A DNA stretch of 64,000 bases from Sorex araneus (GCF_027595985.1 NC_073306.1:154991472-155055471), one strand, 5' to 3'; shown: positions 44,291-56,542, counted from the stretch's first letter. The notes: generated by a model not told the origin, from the sequence alone. Made by a program: numbers and translations.

Positions 44291-45539
44291 ACAACGGAAT
44301 CTAAAAAGCAAGACTTATCCATTTATGTAAATTTATGTAAATAAATCCCTTTGCTATTATTAACTAATTTTTCAGACATTAAAAATGACACTTTAAAATT
44401 ATAACCCACTGCATGGACAGAGTTTCAATTGTCTCTTCAAGTTCTCTAGCATTTAGTACATGCAAGACCGTATACGTAGGTGGCATTTGATTGTTTATTA
44501 AATTGACATCAGTCATATTTTATTATAACTTGACTAAGATTGTCACAATCAAATGCAATAGGCCGAGTGGCTTCAACAACAGAAACGTGTTGTTTCAGTA
44601 CTGGAGAGAACTAGAAATGGTCTCTTTCTGCATTTTATGCAGAAAAGATCTATGTCATGTCTCTTTCCCTGGCTTCTTGTCTTCCAACTGTAACTGCCCA
44701 TATCATTTTCCTTTATGTGTAACTCTGATTTATTCTTTTTATACAGACACCAGCTATACTAGGTTGAAGCCTATTCTAATGACCTCACTTTATTGGGATA
44801 ACCTTTAGACAGACTCTTCAGAGATAATCCCATTCTGAGGCACTCAAGGTCAGAAAATAAGCATGGCTTAAGGGGAAAGGGGACAGAATTAAGTCCACTA
44901 TGGTGTAATCTTTGTGCCTTCCCAAAATGCATGTCCTTCTCAGATGCAGATTACCTCTATTTCATCATGTCTTCCATCCCAAAGTCTTAAACCACTTTTT
45001 GCGTGAGCTGTGATTCCAATATCATTTTTAAAGATTTAATTCAGTTTAGGTTGACACTTAAGTTATGATTCATTCTGGAGCAAAGAACCACATCCTCTGG
45101 GAAGCCAGAGAAGCTGCATGCTTCTGAACCACAATGTCACAGTAGGCAGAGGACAGGCTTCTTATCACAGAAGGGAGAAAGGAAAATGTAACCCAACCAA
45201 TCCTGGTTCCTAACACAGTAATCCCATCCAATAAGTCAAACTTGAAAATCTTTTTTGATGGATGCTCTGCTATTGAGACCAAGTGGGACGGCAAGATGGC
45301 ACCCTTTGCCAAAGACTGTCACCTTCTGAAAATCGCAGCGATAACTTTGCCCCACTAGATTCCAGAGATGTTTTGACCTATATCCTCTGGGTCCCTACCA
45401 GCCTCTGCGTTTGAAACATTTCCCTAGAGTTCTTCATCATTTATCTCATCCCATTTCTGTTCCTTTTAATCCTAGCAGACAGTACTTCTCTGGTATGATT
45501 TTTTTTAAGTGTGACATCCCAAACAGGATTTAGGAGGCC
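44291..45539. other. Unique sequence, no gene called
   Basis: Frames at 44491-44808 (+) and 45070-45312 (-) lack a domain. The sequence 45060-45340 is less AT-rich and was checked for a retrocopy without a match I recognise. Confidence 0.4.
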
Positions 45540-45750
45540 AACAGGACTGACTCAGGGTCAGAGTTTGGGGGAGGGGGGCAGAGCTGCTGGACCCTGTGGT
45601 GTGAGCAATAACTCAAACCACTCTCATGGTCCTCAAGGACTTCAGGGCTTCACCCCACTATGTAATCTTGGGGACTGTGTGCTGTCAAGAGTCAAAATGC
45701 AACTGGTAACATGCAAGGCCTTCAAGTATGAACTATCTCTCTAGAGCCCA
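45540..45750 (-). mobile_element. SOR-related SINE, old copy
   Basis: Reverse orientation, weakly conserved: gtgtgagcaataactcaaac, catggtcctcaaggacttca, aactggtaacatgcaaggcc, atctctctagagccc. Confidence 0.45.
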
Positions 45751-45768
45751 TGTGAATTTCTTAAAATA

Positions 45769-46008
45769 GGGCTGGAGCGATAGCACAGCAGGTAGGGCAT
45801 TCGACTTGCATGCGGCAGACCTGGGTTCGATTCCTCCACCCTTCTTGGAAAGCCGGGCAAGCTACCGAGAGTATCTCCCCCACATGGCAGAACCTGGCAA
45901 GCTACCCATGGCATAAACAGTAACAACGAGTCTCACAATGGAGATGTTACTAGTGCCTGCTCGAGCAAATTGATGAGCAACGGGATGACAGTGACAGTGA
46001 CAGTGACT
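45769..46008 (+). mobile_element. Composite SINE, well preserved
   Basis: Head gggctggagcgatagcacag, perfect B box ggttcgattcc at 45824-45834, leader gggcaagctaccgagagtat with a 7-pair stem (ttcttgg with ccgagag, counting G-U pairs), RTE end tgcctgctcgagcaaattga, then a (gacagt)n tail at about 45986-46006. About 13 bp (the cgatatgccaaa part) are missing from the leader. Confidence 0.9.
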
Positions 46009-46049
46009 CCATGGAAGGCGATATGGAGGCTTTTTAAGAGTGAAGCTTG

Positions 46050-46205
46050 AAGGACTGGATCTACAGTACAGCGGTAGGACACTTGTTTTCATACTGTCAA
46101 CCCCATATGGACCGTAAGCATTTTTAGGAGTGATTCCTGAGTGCAAAGCTAGGAGTTACTCTCAAGCATGGTTCATGTATTCCCAAAACAGAAACAAAAA
46201 ATTTT
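46050..46205 (+). mobile_element. SOR-related SINE, diverged
   Basis: Landmarks: caaccccatatggaccgtaa, gagtgattcctgagtgcaaa, gctaggagttactctcaagc. The B box is mostly lost. Confidence 0.55.
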
Positions 46206-47381
46206 TTAAAAGTTTAAATAAAGGAATAAACCTCCAAACACACAAAATATATTATAAAAAAGATACAGAGCTATATATATGGAGCTGGAGGGCATGAAGT
46301 AAAGCAAATTAAATCAGAAGGAAAAAGATAACAAATGATCTTAATAATCTCTAGAATATAGAGAGACAAGCAAGGGACTAGACAGCATCGATAATTAACA
46401 CTTGGCTTTGACTTACAAAATTTACAGTTGGGCACTATTGGGAAATAAGATGTGGTGACACGGGCATGCTGGTTGAGGTTCTTGGTCCCAGTAATGGTGG
46501 AATGAGCAATTCTATGCATCAATGACACAAACTACTCAAATTAATAATAATAATAATAATAGTAATAGTAAATTTTTGCTGACCCCAAGGGAAATTCCTA
46601 GGAGTCCAAGCCTTGAGAGAAGACAGTAATGTGCAGATATTCCCTGGATAAAAGCATTTCTACTTTTGACTCTTCTCTAAGATGACAGATTGGATCCCCA
46701 AGTCATAAACCTAACCTACTAAGCAAATCACTGTCCTGTCCAGCCTTCTACACGGCTGTGTTTCCGGAATACAGGATTTAGATAAACCAAATAACTCCAG
46801 TTAGCTAAATATTACTTCTCTTTGCAAGAAAATCTTCAGCGCACTGCTGTTGTTCAGGGATTCACTGCAAACCACAAGGAGAATTTCCCCAGTTAAACAT
46901 TCAAGTTCATTACTTATAAATTTTATATTTCTCCTGGAAGTGTGGGATTTCTTATTTTCAAGTTTTATTTAATTGTCTACATTTTAATTAAAAGCTCTAT
47001 TTTATTATAGTTTGGCAATGTGATAGCCAAATTAATGTCTATGTTATTGATGCACAAAGTTACTGCATCTCAACACCAAAGTGTCCAAGTTATCCTTTTC
47101 CTTTGATGCTCTTTGGGGTTAATGGACTATCCCATTCTGAGAGACTAAAGACAAGAATAGCAAATGAGAACCTCCGTTCCTCAGTAGGTGTTTCTAAGTT
47201 TGCGTCAAAAATATGATTTTCTTTATGTGCACTGAAGTTTCTTCAGCAGATCTTGGAGGCATTTACAAAGCATGCTTAGGCTTTGTTCTTGTCCTTAAAA
47301 TGTTAAATGCATTTTAGTGCATTAACCAGAAAAAGATTAAGAATTAGACTTTCCTTAGCAGTTGCTTTAAAAATAAATCTA
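46206..47381. other. Unique sequence with a short (ATA)n tract
   Basis: An (ATA)n microsatellite lies at 46541-46571. Otherwise no gene or repeat is recognised. Confidence 0.5.
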
Positions 47382-47545
47382 TTTGGAACAAAGTGATATC
47401 ACAGTGGGGAGGGTGCTTGCCTTGCATGCAGCCCATCTGGTTTGATCTCTGGCACCCTTTTTTCCCCAAGCACTTCCAGGAGTAATCCGTGAACTCAGAG
47501 CTATGAATAAACCCTGAGAACTCCAGGGTATGGCCCCTAAAGTAA
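47382..47545 (+). mobile_element. SOR-type SINE, diverged
   Basis: Landmarks: gtgatatcacagtggggagg, gtgcttgccttgcatgcagc, ctggtttgatctctggcacc, aagcacttccaggagtaatc, cagggtatggcccctaaag. Confidence 0.7.
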
Positions 47546-47588
47546 CAAACAAATATGTAAATCTATCAAAACAGCTCAAATCTAGAAA

Positions 47589-47830
47589 TATAAAAAACAA
47601 TAGTGCAGCGGGTAGGGTGTTTGCCTTGCACGCAGCTGACCCTTGTTCAATTCCTCTGTCCTTCTCAGAGAGCCCAGCAAGCTACCAGGAGTATCCTGTC
47701 CCCATGGCAGAGCCTGGCATGCTACCCATGGCTTATTCAATATGCCAAAAATAGTAACAAGTTTCACAACGGAGATGTTACTGGTGCTCACTCGAGCAAA
47801 TCAATGAACAACGGGATGACAGTGCAGCAT
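47589..47830 (+). mobile_element. Composite SINE with probable 9-bp duplication
   Basis: Head caatagtgcagcgggtaggg, B-box region cttgttcaattcctc, leader gcagagcctggcatgctacc and caatatgccaaaaatagtaa, RTE end ggtgctcactcgagcaaatc and aatgaacaacgggatgacag. The string atctagaaa lies on both sides (47580-47588 and 47831-47839). Confidence 0.85.
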
Positions 47831-47839
47831 ATCTAGAAA

Positions 47840-49167
47840 ATAAGAATGAAGTATCTATACAAAATTGAGATAGGGCTATGAGGAGAATACGGCATTGGCA
47901 GCAAATGCTGCTTAAATTTTTGGCATTGTCGGTATTATTTCATTGTCTTACTCACATCTTTCACCATATCCTACAGGTAAAGATGAGGGAGCCACTTGGG
48001 AATATGATTGGTCATGGAAAATGATAATGTTTATGCTGGCTGCATTAATCTTGAAATATACATACTGCATGTTACACAAAATGCGTGAAAGTCACGCATT
48101 TATGTCAACACATAAAAATATAGAAAATATGGGTCATATTTTTCTAATAAGTAAGATCTTGCTGAGTCACCTCTTTTACAAACATCTGTATTTATTACCA
48201 TAGTGCTCTGCATATGGGCATTTGCATTTAGAAGGGATGAAATAAACTGGAATTATGGGCTTGGAGGATGATTCCAAGGGCTGGATGTCACATCACCAAA
48301 TATTACAAACATTGTTAAATAACCGGCACCAAATGATGTCCTAAACACTCCAGAAGTAGTTTCTGGAATCTCTGGGTGTTAAAAACATGGGTTATAAAAA
48401 ACAATTCTTCTTATTTTCTTTCTCATAAGTTATATAGATGAACACAGTGTTAGCCATCACCTTATAAAATATTTTCTTCTTTAAATAAATCCTGTGTCAG
48501 AGAACAAGTTTTGTAAATAGCATTTTACAACAGAGTAAATTGCCATTAATTTCATCCATCCACATTCATGTAAGAACAAGATAATGCGTGGCAAATATTG
48601 TGGTAAGGATGGATTAAAACTCAAGTTGTTTAAAGATTTTGTCATTAGAACTATGCCAATGTCCCCATTTATTGGTAAACAAAGTGCCCCCGACAGGTGA
48701 CAGCCTTGAGTGGATTCCCCCTCCATGATGCAATGGAAAAATAAATAAATAAAAGTCTCTGATCTGTTTACAGTCTAACTAAGAAGTAAGGTACAAATCC
48801 TCTTGAGAGATAACATAGTCTTAGCAGTTAATACCCTTTTGATAAAGGCCTTGTATTTGATTGCAATTCTGCCTGGAGTCCTCGACCCTAATATCTGCTT
48901 CCTTCTGGTTGTTTAGGTTGGAATGAATCCCTACTTTAAGAGAATCTTGTCTCTGTGTCTGGAGAACCCTTGATGCTTGTTGAAGTATTACTTTAAAAGC
49001 ATATAGAAGGTAGAAGGTTTTCAACAGTACAGATTCATCGTGTCTGCTGAAAATAATATGTGATAGTTATAACATGGTCATGTGATAATGTATTGCACCT
49101 AAATAAAATCATATTTTAGAACATATTGAATATCTTAATGAACCTTTATCTCATAAAAGCTCATGGT
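47840..49167. other. Unique sequence, no gene called
   Basis: Part of 48260-48400 may be a decayed SINE. Frames at 47943-48203 and 48481-48726 show no domain. Confidence 0.4.
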
Positions 49168-49309
49168 TTATAAAAAAGCAAACTACAAAGAACATGCACA
49201 GTTTGGTATCAATTAAAAATGTGATATGGTTCTAATCTCTGCAAATATGTCCAAAATCTAAGAAAAATATTGAGTAAATGATAGTTACACAGATCTCTGC
49301 ATTTAAAAA

Positions 49310-49452
49310 AATGCTGATGGTGTTCAAGGCTTATTCCTGGCTCTGTGCTAAGGTGTCCTTTCTGGTGGGTTTAAGGAGTCTGTATGGGGTGCCAGGGATC
49401 CTAGTCACATGCAATGCAAGGACTCTACCTGTTGTACTATCTCTTTGACCAT
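49310..49452 (-). mobile_element. SOR-related SINE inside the bracketed segment
   Basis: Reverse orientation: gttcaaggcttattcctggc, tctgtgctaaggtgtccttt, tctgtatggggtgccaggga, acatgcaatgcaaggactct. Confidence 0.65.
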
Positions 49453-49739
49453 AAGCAGATCTCTATAGTTTGCTAATTTTCTACATGTACATGTGATACT
49501 TCTTGATTAAAGAAAAAGAAGACCTGAGAGGAATAATAATATTCAGATTTTCTGACAGTTTTAAGTATTGTGTATCTCAGTCTTGACAATACCTTTTATT
49601 TTTTTTAAATCATCGCTTTTCAGCTGGCTGTTCTGTTGTCACAGAGATGCCCTTTAGTTGCTGTGGTAACAAACGCATAATAACCTACACTTGGGTAGTG
49701 TTTCATAGCTCACACATTTCCTTTCTCATACAGCACCTC

Positions 49740-49860
49740 ATTGTGGATCAACAGAAGCACAGATATTCTCTAAAGGTGACAGGCCTGATCTCACCAATTC
49801 ACTGAGGAGAAATTAGAGACACAAGGATGTGAACTAAATTGCCTATGATCACACTGCAAA
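49740..49860 (-). repeat. MIR-like fragment, reverse
   Basis: The order ctgaggagaaattagagaca, caaggatgtgaactaaattg, cctatgatcacactgca parallels reversed MIR (gaggaaactgaggcacagag, ttaagtgacttgcccaaggtcacacagc). Confidence 0.45.
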
Positions 49861-50168
49861 ATATTTACAGAACTTGTATAAAAAATCCAAGTGTCAGTCT
49901 TCTGTCTATGTATCTACCTCTTTATTTTTATGTGGATGGATTCAAATTTAGAAAACTCCATCTATATTATAGAGTAGCATTGGTTGGTGGATGCCTCTAT
50001 TTATTTGTCATTTGTAGGGTTTCTGAGCCCTGGTGTTGTTTGCAAAACACAATACCATCTTTTAGTGTCTCTACTATCTCACCCTTCCACAAAACCATAA
50101 GGAGAAGTAGCTTCAGCAGTTCAAAAAAAAGCAAAAAAAAAAGCAGTTATAAAAAAGCAAACTACAAA

Positions 50169-51259
50169 TACATTTATCTATTTCAAATCAAAATATGTGT
50201 GCATGTGTGTGTGTGAATGCATGTGCACCCTGATTCTCTTTAGACTATCAAATGCCTGACAAATGTTCTTTCAACAAGAACAGGGATGCTAATTTCATAG
50301 ACTTTGAATCCACATAATTTTTGAACCACTAGGCAGATTACTCAGTCTACTATACAACATAGTAGCCAATACTCATGTCTTTTTAAAATTCTAACTTAAT
50401 TTAAAATAAGTACAAGATTAAAAATGATCTCAGACACATTATCCTAAATAATAGTTCATGTACACAACCATACAAGCTTACTAAATAATGTGTTGAATAG
50501 CACATAAAATTTTATTGTAATTAATTCAGTAAATTCTTTTAAAAAACCCACTAAATTATAGCTATAAAAGCCAAGTAATTAGCTCTTGACATACCTGTCT
50601 TAACTGAAGTTTATTAATGGCTCCCCTAAGCTTTGGAATCTTGATGTGTAATAAAAGACTGTTTGATTACACAGGTTAGAGCAGGTATATGGGTTATATA
50701 AGGTACATGTAATAGATACAGTACAGAAATGTTGGAGAAGGTATCAAGCAGATAACACTCTTTCCCGATTATTCTGCTCAACTGTTCTGCACCAATTCTT
50801 CTCAAACGCCTGCATTATAACTTGGTCTGATTTGTTGGCACACATTATATTAGATTAAAAAAACATTAAGCAGGGACCAATTTTCATAGTTACTATTTTT
50901 CAGGACAAAATGTGTTGACTTAGATTTTTGTGTCATATCAATGTTTCAAATTTAACACATAATTGATCATTCTCACGTTGTGAAAAACTAATGCATAATA
51001 TTTCTTATTGGAAACAAATGCACTCAAGCAGGTGGTGTGGTGTCTCACTGTTTTTCCATTTTAAGTGCCTGTCTGACAGGATCAGTGAATGTGATAATGT
51101 TAAAAGAAATAAAACACTTCTTTCATATGCAGGTATTACTTAATTTTTCTCTATTTTTTTCTTGATATTGTACTTCTCTCGTGGGGGATTTCCATATTCT
51201 CTTCCATTATTAGAAGTTGCAAGTATGAATTGTTCAAATTCCTATGTGGTGTGTCTCTT
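50169..51259. other. AT-rich unique DNA, no gene seen
   Basis: A short (TG)n lies at about 50199-50215. No named repeat or domain. Confidence 0.45.
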
Positions 51260-51278
51260 TAAAAACCTTTCTTCTTCC

Positions 51279-51456
51279 GGGGCTGGAGCAATAGCTTAGC
51301 GCATATGGCGTTTGCCTTGCATGCAGCCGACCTGGGTTCAATTCCCAGCATCCCATATGGTCCCCTGAGCACCGCCAGGGGTGATTCCTGAGTGCTGAGC
51401 CAGGAGTAATCCCTGTGCATTGCCAGGTGTGACCCAAAGAGAAAAAAAAAAAAAGC
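51279..51456 (+). mobile_element. SOR SINE, full length, 19-bp target duplication
   Basis: Complete A-tail family member: ggggctggagcaatagctta, A box, B box gggttcaattcccag, catcccatatggtcccctga, gcaccgccaggggtgattcc, gtgctgagccaggagtaatc, cattgccaggtgtgacccaa, A run. The duplication taaaaacctttcttcttcc is exact (51260-51278 and 51457-51475). It looks like one of the youngest copies here. Confidence 0.95.
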
Positions 51457-51475
51457 TAAAAACCTTTCTTCTTCC

Positions 51476-52119
51476 CTTATATTCTTCTTTCTGAATGACT
51501 TTGATATCTGCTTCAAACTTTTAGAATTTAGAAGCAAAATAAAAATCTCTAGTCATATGCCTTATCAAACTCTATGAAGTCTCTATCTCAAGATTCTTTA
51601 CTTAAAATTCAAAGCTTATAAATTTCTCTTTTAAAACTTAGTAGTAAGTAAGCGGATTTTTAGTATCTGGACTAACTTTACCACTGCAGGCACTGTGTTT
51701 TCTGTTTTCAGCTTCTCCCTCACTCTTTGTCTTCAATTAGAAGGCTTTAACCAAAGTTTACAGACAACTGAAAACTACATTTTCATCAACAAGAGGCTTT
51801 CTTTACACTACAACTGGAACATAGTTCACACTATGAGTATGGTAGCTATTATAACCTCAAAAAATGCCAGGAAATGCTTTATTATTAGCATCACTGGTAA
51901 AAAATTTTCTATTATAAGATGTACATATGGCATTACTGCAACAGAGGATCTGCATAGATATAATTTCCAAAAGGTGTGGATGCATGTGCCAAAAAGGAAA
52001 TCATAGTCCTTCTACTTCTAAAGTCTATCCTGATGGCTTAAAATTAACTCTAAAAAAGAGGAGTCCAGAATTTTGCTTTAATAGTGTTGTCCTTTCAATG
52101 ATCTGAATAAAAATCCTGC
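51476..52119. other. Unique sequence, no gene seen
   Basis: A 103-codon frame (51695-52006) has no domain. Confidence 0.45.
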
Positions 52120-52260
52120 TGTGAAATTGTGTAATCAAGAGCCTTCAGTGTTATGGCTATATGATCTCACACAAATCACTTCCTTTCCCCAAGCCTCTGA
52201 GAAAATGACTGACTTGGGCGAGATCTGCTCTCTGACAACTTCATTCAAAGTATCAGGCCT
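52120..52260 (+). repeat. MIR-like fragment
   Basis: The order gtgttatggctatatgatct, cacacaaatcacttcctttc, cccaagcctctgagaaaatg parallels MIR (tgtgtgaccttgggcaagtc, acttaacctctctgagcctc). Confidence 0.45.
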
Positions 52261-53536
52261 AACACGTACAGTTTGCTTAGATATAAGGGGCTATTGGCCA
52301 GGAAAGAAAAAAGATCATGGAAAAAATAACTTGTCTCTTTTATGTGAGATCTATTATTCCAGCCAGCATTGGGCTAAATATAACCAGTTTTGCCCAGCTA
52401 TGATAAATGGTCATTTAATAATTCCACATTAAATGTATTTCCTTTGTAATGTAAATGGAAATTTTGCATTAATATTCATAGAAATATTACTAACAGACAT
52501 CACTAGGTAAGAAATACTGCTAGATCCAATGGTTGTACTAAGACCAGCCAGTACTGCTAATCTGTATAGTTATTTCTCTAGGATGCTAGTGTTTGAATAA
52601 ATGCATCACTAAATTGCTTTCACTTTCCTAAAACCTTTGATTCAGAGTTACCATTACTTCCAAAGTTCTTAAAATATGCAATAGCATTCAAAGAAAATCC
52701 AGACCCTATTTAGACTGAACACATAATGACTTATTTGGGTGTCAAAGAAGCATCCCTAGAGAAAACAGTTATTAATAATTGTAATTAATTTTGGTGTGGC
52801 AATATCCACAAAGATATGCAACACTGAGCTCACTAATTTCTTTCCAGATAATTCTTTCTGACAAATAATTCATTTGGTTTCCTAAGATATGTTAATGAGC
52901 TAAATAAAGTACCCTGGAAAGATTTCCTAACTGGTATAGAAAATTAAAAATAGCTTCCCCTACATAATCCGGGTATTTATAATGACAAAGTTTTAATCAG
53001 TTCTATAATATTTAATTCTGATTCATTTTAAAGGTTTTGGTCTTCTTTTAAAATAATGCTATCACTGACATACTTTGTAAAACACGTCTCAATTTTATAC
53101 ACTTCTAATATTTACCTGTCTCCAGTATCTCACTCCTTTTTGCATTTATATACCTAATCCTGAGTGATGTTTGGAAGTGTTTCACAGGAATTGAATAGCA
53201 AGAGGAAAAGGGTTTAATGTTCTCTATGCAGAGAAGGGGCATTTTGTACTGTATTCTGAAGCTTTCCATGAAATTAAGACTGACTAGGGAGTCAAAAAAA
53301 TATGAACTTGAAATTGACCTTAACAAACCAAAGCGACATGACTTGGAGGAAATTTATGTGACCTAACAAAGTCTTGAGTGACATCCAAAAAATAAAAATA
53401 ACGAACTTGTCTGACCGATTTACAAAACTTCTAAATATTAACTATGCTTTGACTCAGCAAAATCACTCTCTGCATATTACAAGAGTTGAGAAACACAGTT
53501 CAAAACCTTATTCATAGTCTGGGAAAATATCAAGTA
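52261..53536. other. AT-rich unique DNA, no gene seen
   Basis: I recognise no repeat or coding domain. Confidence 0.45.
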
Positions 53537-53690
53537 GAGAGCTGGAGAGATAGTAGAGTCAGCAAAACCTTACCAGGAATGGGGCTGACCAGGGTTCAAT
53601 CCTTGACCTACATGCTGCCTTCTGAGCCCTGTCAGGCCCTCTGAGTACAGAGTACACCTTGAGCACTGCATGGGGTAGGGAAGAAATCCT
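53537..53690 (+). mobile_element. SOR-related SINE, diverged
   Basis: Landmarks: agagctggagagatagtaga, ctgaccagggttcaatcctt, tgccttctgagccctgtcag, caccttgagcactgcatggg. Confidence 0.65.
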
Positions 53691-53945
53691 TTTTGAACCA
53701 GGCTGTAAGGCCTATTTTTCTGGTATCATTCTCAGAATATTACTAGAATACTTAGAAAATTAAGAAATCTGAGGTCTGCAATAAACAAATTGGCTTTCTT
53801 TTTAGAGTTAAGGATATAGGAGTTTTTTCATTTCTCTGTTTGCAACTAACACAAAGGCTTAAATGCCTGATTTTATTTTTGAGAGTTACTGACATCATGC
53901 ATGGCAAAGAACCCTTCATAATCTCTAGCAGACACCTAGCCCTGA

Positions 53946-54105
53946 ATGTCACTGTCACGGTCACTGTCGTCCTGTTGCTCATCGATTTGTTTGAATGGGC
54001 ACCAGTAACATCTCCATCGTGAGACTTGCTGTTACTGTTTTTGGCATATCGAATATGTCACGGATAGCTTGCAAGACTCTGCCAAGTGGGCAGAATACTC
54101 TAGTG
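53946..54105 (-). mobile_element. Composite SINE or RTE derivative, 5'-truncated
   Basis: Reverse orientation: cactgtcacggtcactgtcg tail, ttgctcatcgatttgtttga, gggcaccagtaacatctcca, gttactgtttttggcatatc, ggcagaatactctagtgacc. The head is missing. Confidence 0.8.
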
Positions 54106-54179
54106 ACCTTTACTTCGATAATAAATCATTCAGACTGTTTTACCTATCAAATACCTTTTTAAAAAAAGGACTATTTCCC

Positions 54180-54360
54180 TTCACTGGGAAGGAAAGACAG
54201 GCTAGGGCTTAAGGTATATGACTTGCATTTGGCAGAACCCAGTCCAATCCCTGGCTCTGCAAGGCTGAGAGAAGCATCTTTGGGTCCCGTGGCAGCCTGA
54301 GAACCACTGAGGGGCCCTGGGCCTACTGAGTACCGCAACACTGCTCCAGAGACTCCAGAT
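54180..54360 (+). mobile_element. SOR-related SINE, old copy
   Basis: Landmarks: gacttgcatttggcagaacc, cagtccaatccctggctctg, ctactgagtaccgcaacact. Confidence 0.5.
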
Positions 54361-54688
54361 CTAATTTTAAAAATATTTTCTCTGTCATGGTAAGACATGT
54401 CACATATCATTACGGTACTTTTATCCTTCCCATTTTTATAGTCACACTTTCAAAGGTTTTCAAGCATATAATTCCATTGCTGACACCAACTGAAAGCAAG
54501 AATCTGGAAAACGGTCTACAAGGATCATACTTGCAAATGTACCATTATATTTTTAAAACATAGCAGGCATACAATGGTTTTTCCTTTTTTTAACAGCAAG
54601 ATGCACAGAAAAAATGGTCAATTGGGTGCCCTCAATTTGCCTCCGAATTGTCCACTGTTGGCTTATACACAATGGTTTCGAAGACTGA

Positions 54689-54868
54689 AAGTTGGGCATA
54701 AGAGGTAGCAAAGGGGTTAAGGCACTTGCCGTGCATATGGTTAACAAAGGACCAATCCCCAGCACTCTACATGGTCCCCAGCACCACTAGGAGTGATCTC
54801 TGAGCAGTCAAGAGTAAGCCCTGAGTACTGCTGATTGTAGTCCTCAAACTGTAAAAGCAACAAAAGCA
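54689..54868 (+). mobile_element. SOR-type SINE, diverged
   Basis: Landmarks: gggttaaggcacttgccgtg, aaggaccaatccccagcact, ctacatggtccccagcacca, ctaggagtgatctctgagca, agtaagccctgagtactgct. Confidence 0.7.
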
Positions 54869-56280
54869 TAAATGGAAGTACTAAAATTTTTGTTTGCATA
54901 GCCCTTAATGTAGAATAAATTATTTCTTCTAGTATACTGTGTCTTTAGTACTTCCGTTTATGCTTACTTGTTTTGGAAATAGTTCCTTCTCTTTCTTTTT
55001 TGGAAGTAGTTTCCTTCCTGACTCTTCAGTTTCTTGAGAATTGCAAAATTAAGCTTTCTCCAAAATCATTTACTGATTTAAAAATAGAGTCTATTTCAAC
55101 ATTCAAAGTCAGAGCATAGGGCATCTGCCTAACATATTCAATCAGAATATGAGTTCTCTTGAAATCAATACATTTTTCCCAGATGACACCTTAATCATTT
55201 ATGAAATTTTAACTTTCGGCCATGTTCTGTTACGGTGTTCTATTACATTTGTGAATATTAACACTATTTTTCAGCAGCAGACTAAACTAAACATTTTTAA
55301 TGTTTTATGTAAAAGTCTATTCAGTCTGTGAGAGAATGATAATTAACAGCCAGTGTGTATTTGAATTTTTCTATGATCTCATTATATTGGACAGAGAAAT
55401 TGACCTTGAAGACACATATCTGGATTCACGGAGAGATAATTCTCAATAAAGCCTCAATCTTACAAGTCAAAATAATTTCCTGCTTGGATATTGACATTTC
55501 TAATGATATCCATTATTTTCCAAGACTATTTGAGTGATTATAGTTATTTGGACATGGATCTCATAGTTTGTTATGAGATAATTTATAAATAAGTAAATAA
55601 GAAATCATATGCATTCCAAGTGTCAGATCAAGTCAGAGTAGAATTGCAATTAAGATGAAGAAACTCACTAATGAAGAAGTGCCAAGCAATATCAGAAAGA
55701 ATCCAAATAAAATCTTCATCTGTAGCTTACAAACATGCCCAATCACTCTTGTCCACTTGTCAAAAATAGTTATATTGTGATCAATATATGTAACAATTTA
55801 TTCCTTTCTATATTTGTATCCAGTCTATATTACTTCCTTCATTTTTCCCAGTGCATATTTTCAAACCATAAATGAGGAATAATTAATTTCTAATTTTTAA
55901 TTTGTTATACTCCAAGAAAGATGTCTTCATACCTTGACCTTTCCTAAACACAGACAACTATTTACTGTTGATGGAAAATATTACATTGTCTTCTGATCCT
56001 TGTCTTAAATTAAGTCAAGGTGATAAAACCTATTCCTTCTACACAATTTTGTGTATAGCCAGGGGATCCTCCAGCATAGGTTTAAACATACTGGAACTCC
56101 AGTGTTGGTCTTTCATACATCTTGCATAGATTGCTTTTAATGTGTATTATACAAAGTTAGTAAATATACAGCTGGCACACTGGGATATCTGTGATCATAA
56201 TGGTAGCATAGCACTACTTATCATTCTTTGAGATATACAGGGAAGTAAAGGTTATCTATCTACATGTGTTTATATACAAA
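54869..56280. other. AT-rich unique DNA, no gene seen
   Basis: I recognise no repeat or coding domain. Confidence 0.45.
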
Positions 56281-56542
56281 CTAATGTATCACTGTATCAC
56301 TGTCATCCCATTGTTTGTCAATTTATTCCAGCGGACTCCAGTAATGTCTCTATTAACTCAGACCTGTGATTTTAGCAGCCTCTCCTTACTCGTCTTTACC
56401 AATGATTGAAGGCTCTTTCATGGTCAGGAAAATGAGACCTATCGTTACTGTTTTTGGCATATCAAATATGCCAGGGGTAGCTTGTCAGGCTCTGCCATGC
56501 AGGTGCAATACTATCGGCAGCTTTCCAGGCTCTCTGAGAGGT
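56281..56542 (-). mobile_element. RTE derivative of intermediate length
   Basis: Reverse orientation: gtatcactgtatcactgtca tail, ttccagcggactccagtaat, then tcagacctgtgattttagca, gcctctccttactcgtcttt and gatcgttactgtttttggc-like leader, ending at ctttccaggctctctgagag. The extra ~90 bp between leader and 3' end match the same segment in 12452-13197 and the RTE leader up to aatctcaggg. No tRNA head is present. Confidence 0.75.

Larger units (their letters stand above)
49168..50168 (+). mobile_element. Possible retrocopy bracketed by a 22-nt direct repeat
   Basis: The string ttataaaaaagcaaactaca plus aa (22 nt) occurs exactly at 49168-49189 and 50147-50168. Just before the right copy is an A-rich stretch (50122-50142, aaaaaaaagcaaaaaaaaaa). 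A long exact repeat on both sides plus an A-rich 3' end is how an L1-driven insertion looks. The 957 bp between hold a reverse SINE and a MIR-like piece. I do not recognise the source transcript. Confidence 0.45.

Noticed and set aside
45070-45345. Retrocopy of a protein gene
   Set aside because: The 80-codon minus frame matches no protein I recognise and lacks a poly(A) signature.
51279-51350. tRNA gene at SINE heads
   Set aside because: A and B boxes are present but no cloverleaf with a proper acceptor stem, and the sequence continues into a SINE body with a poly(A) tail.
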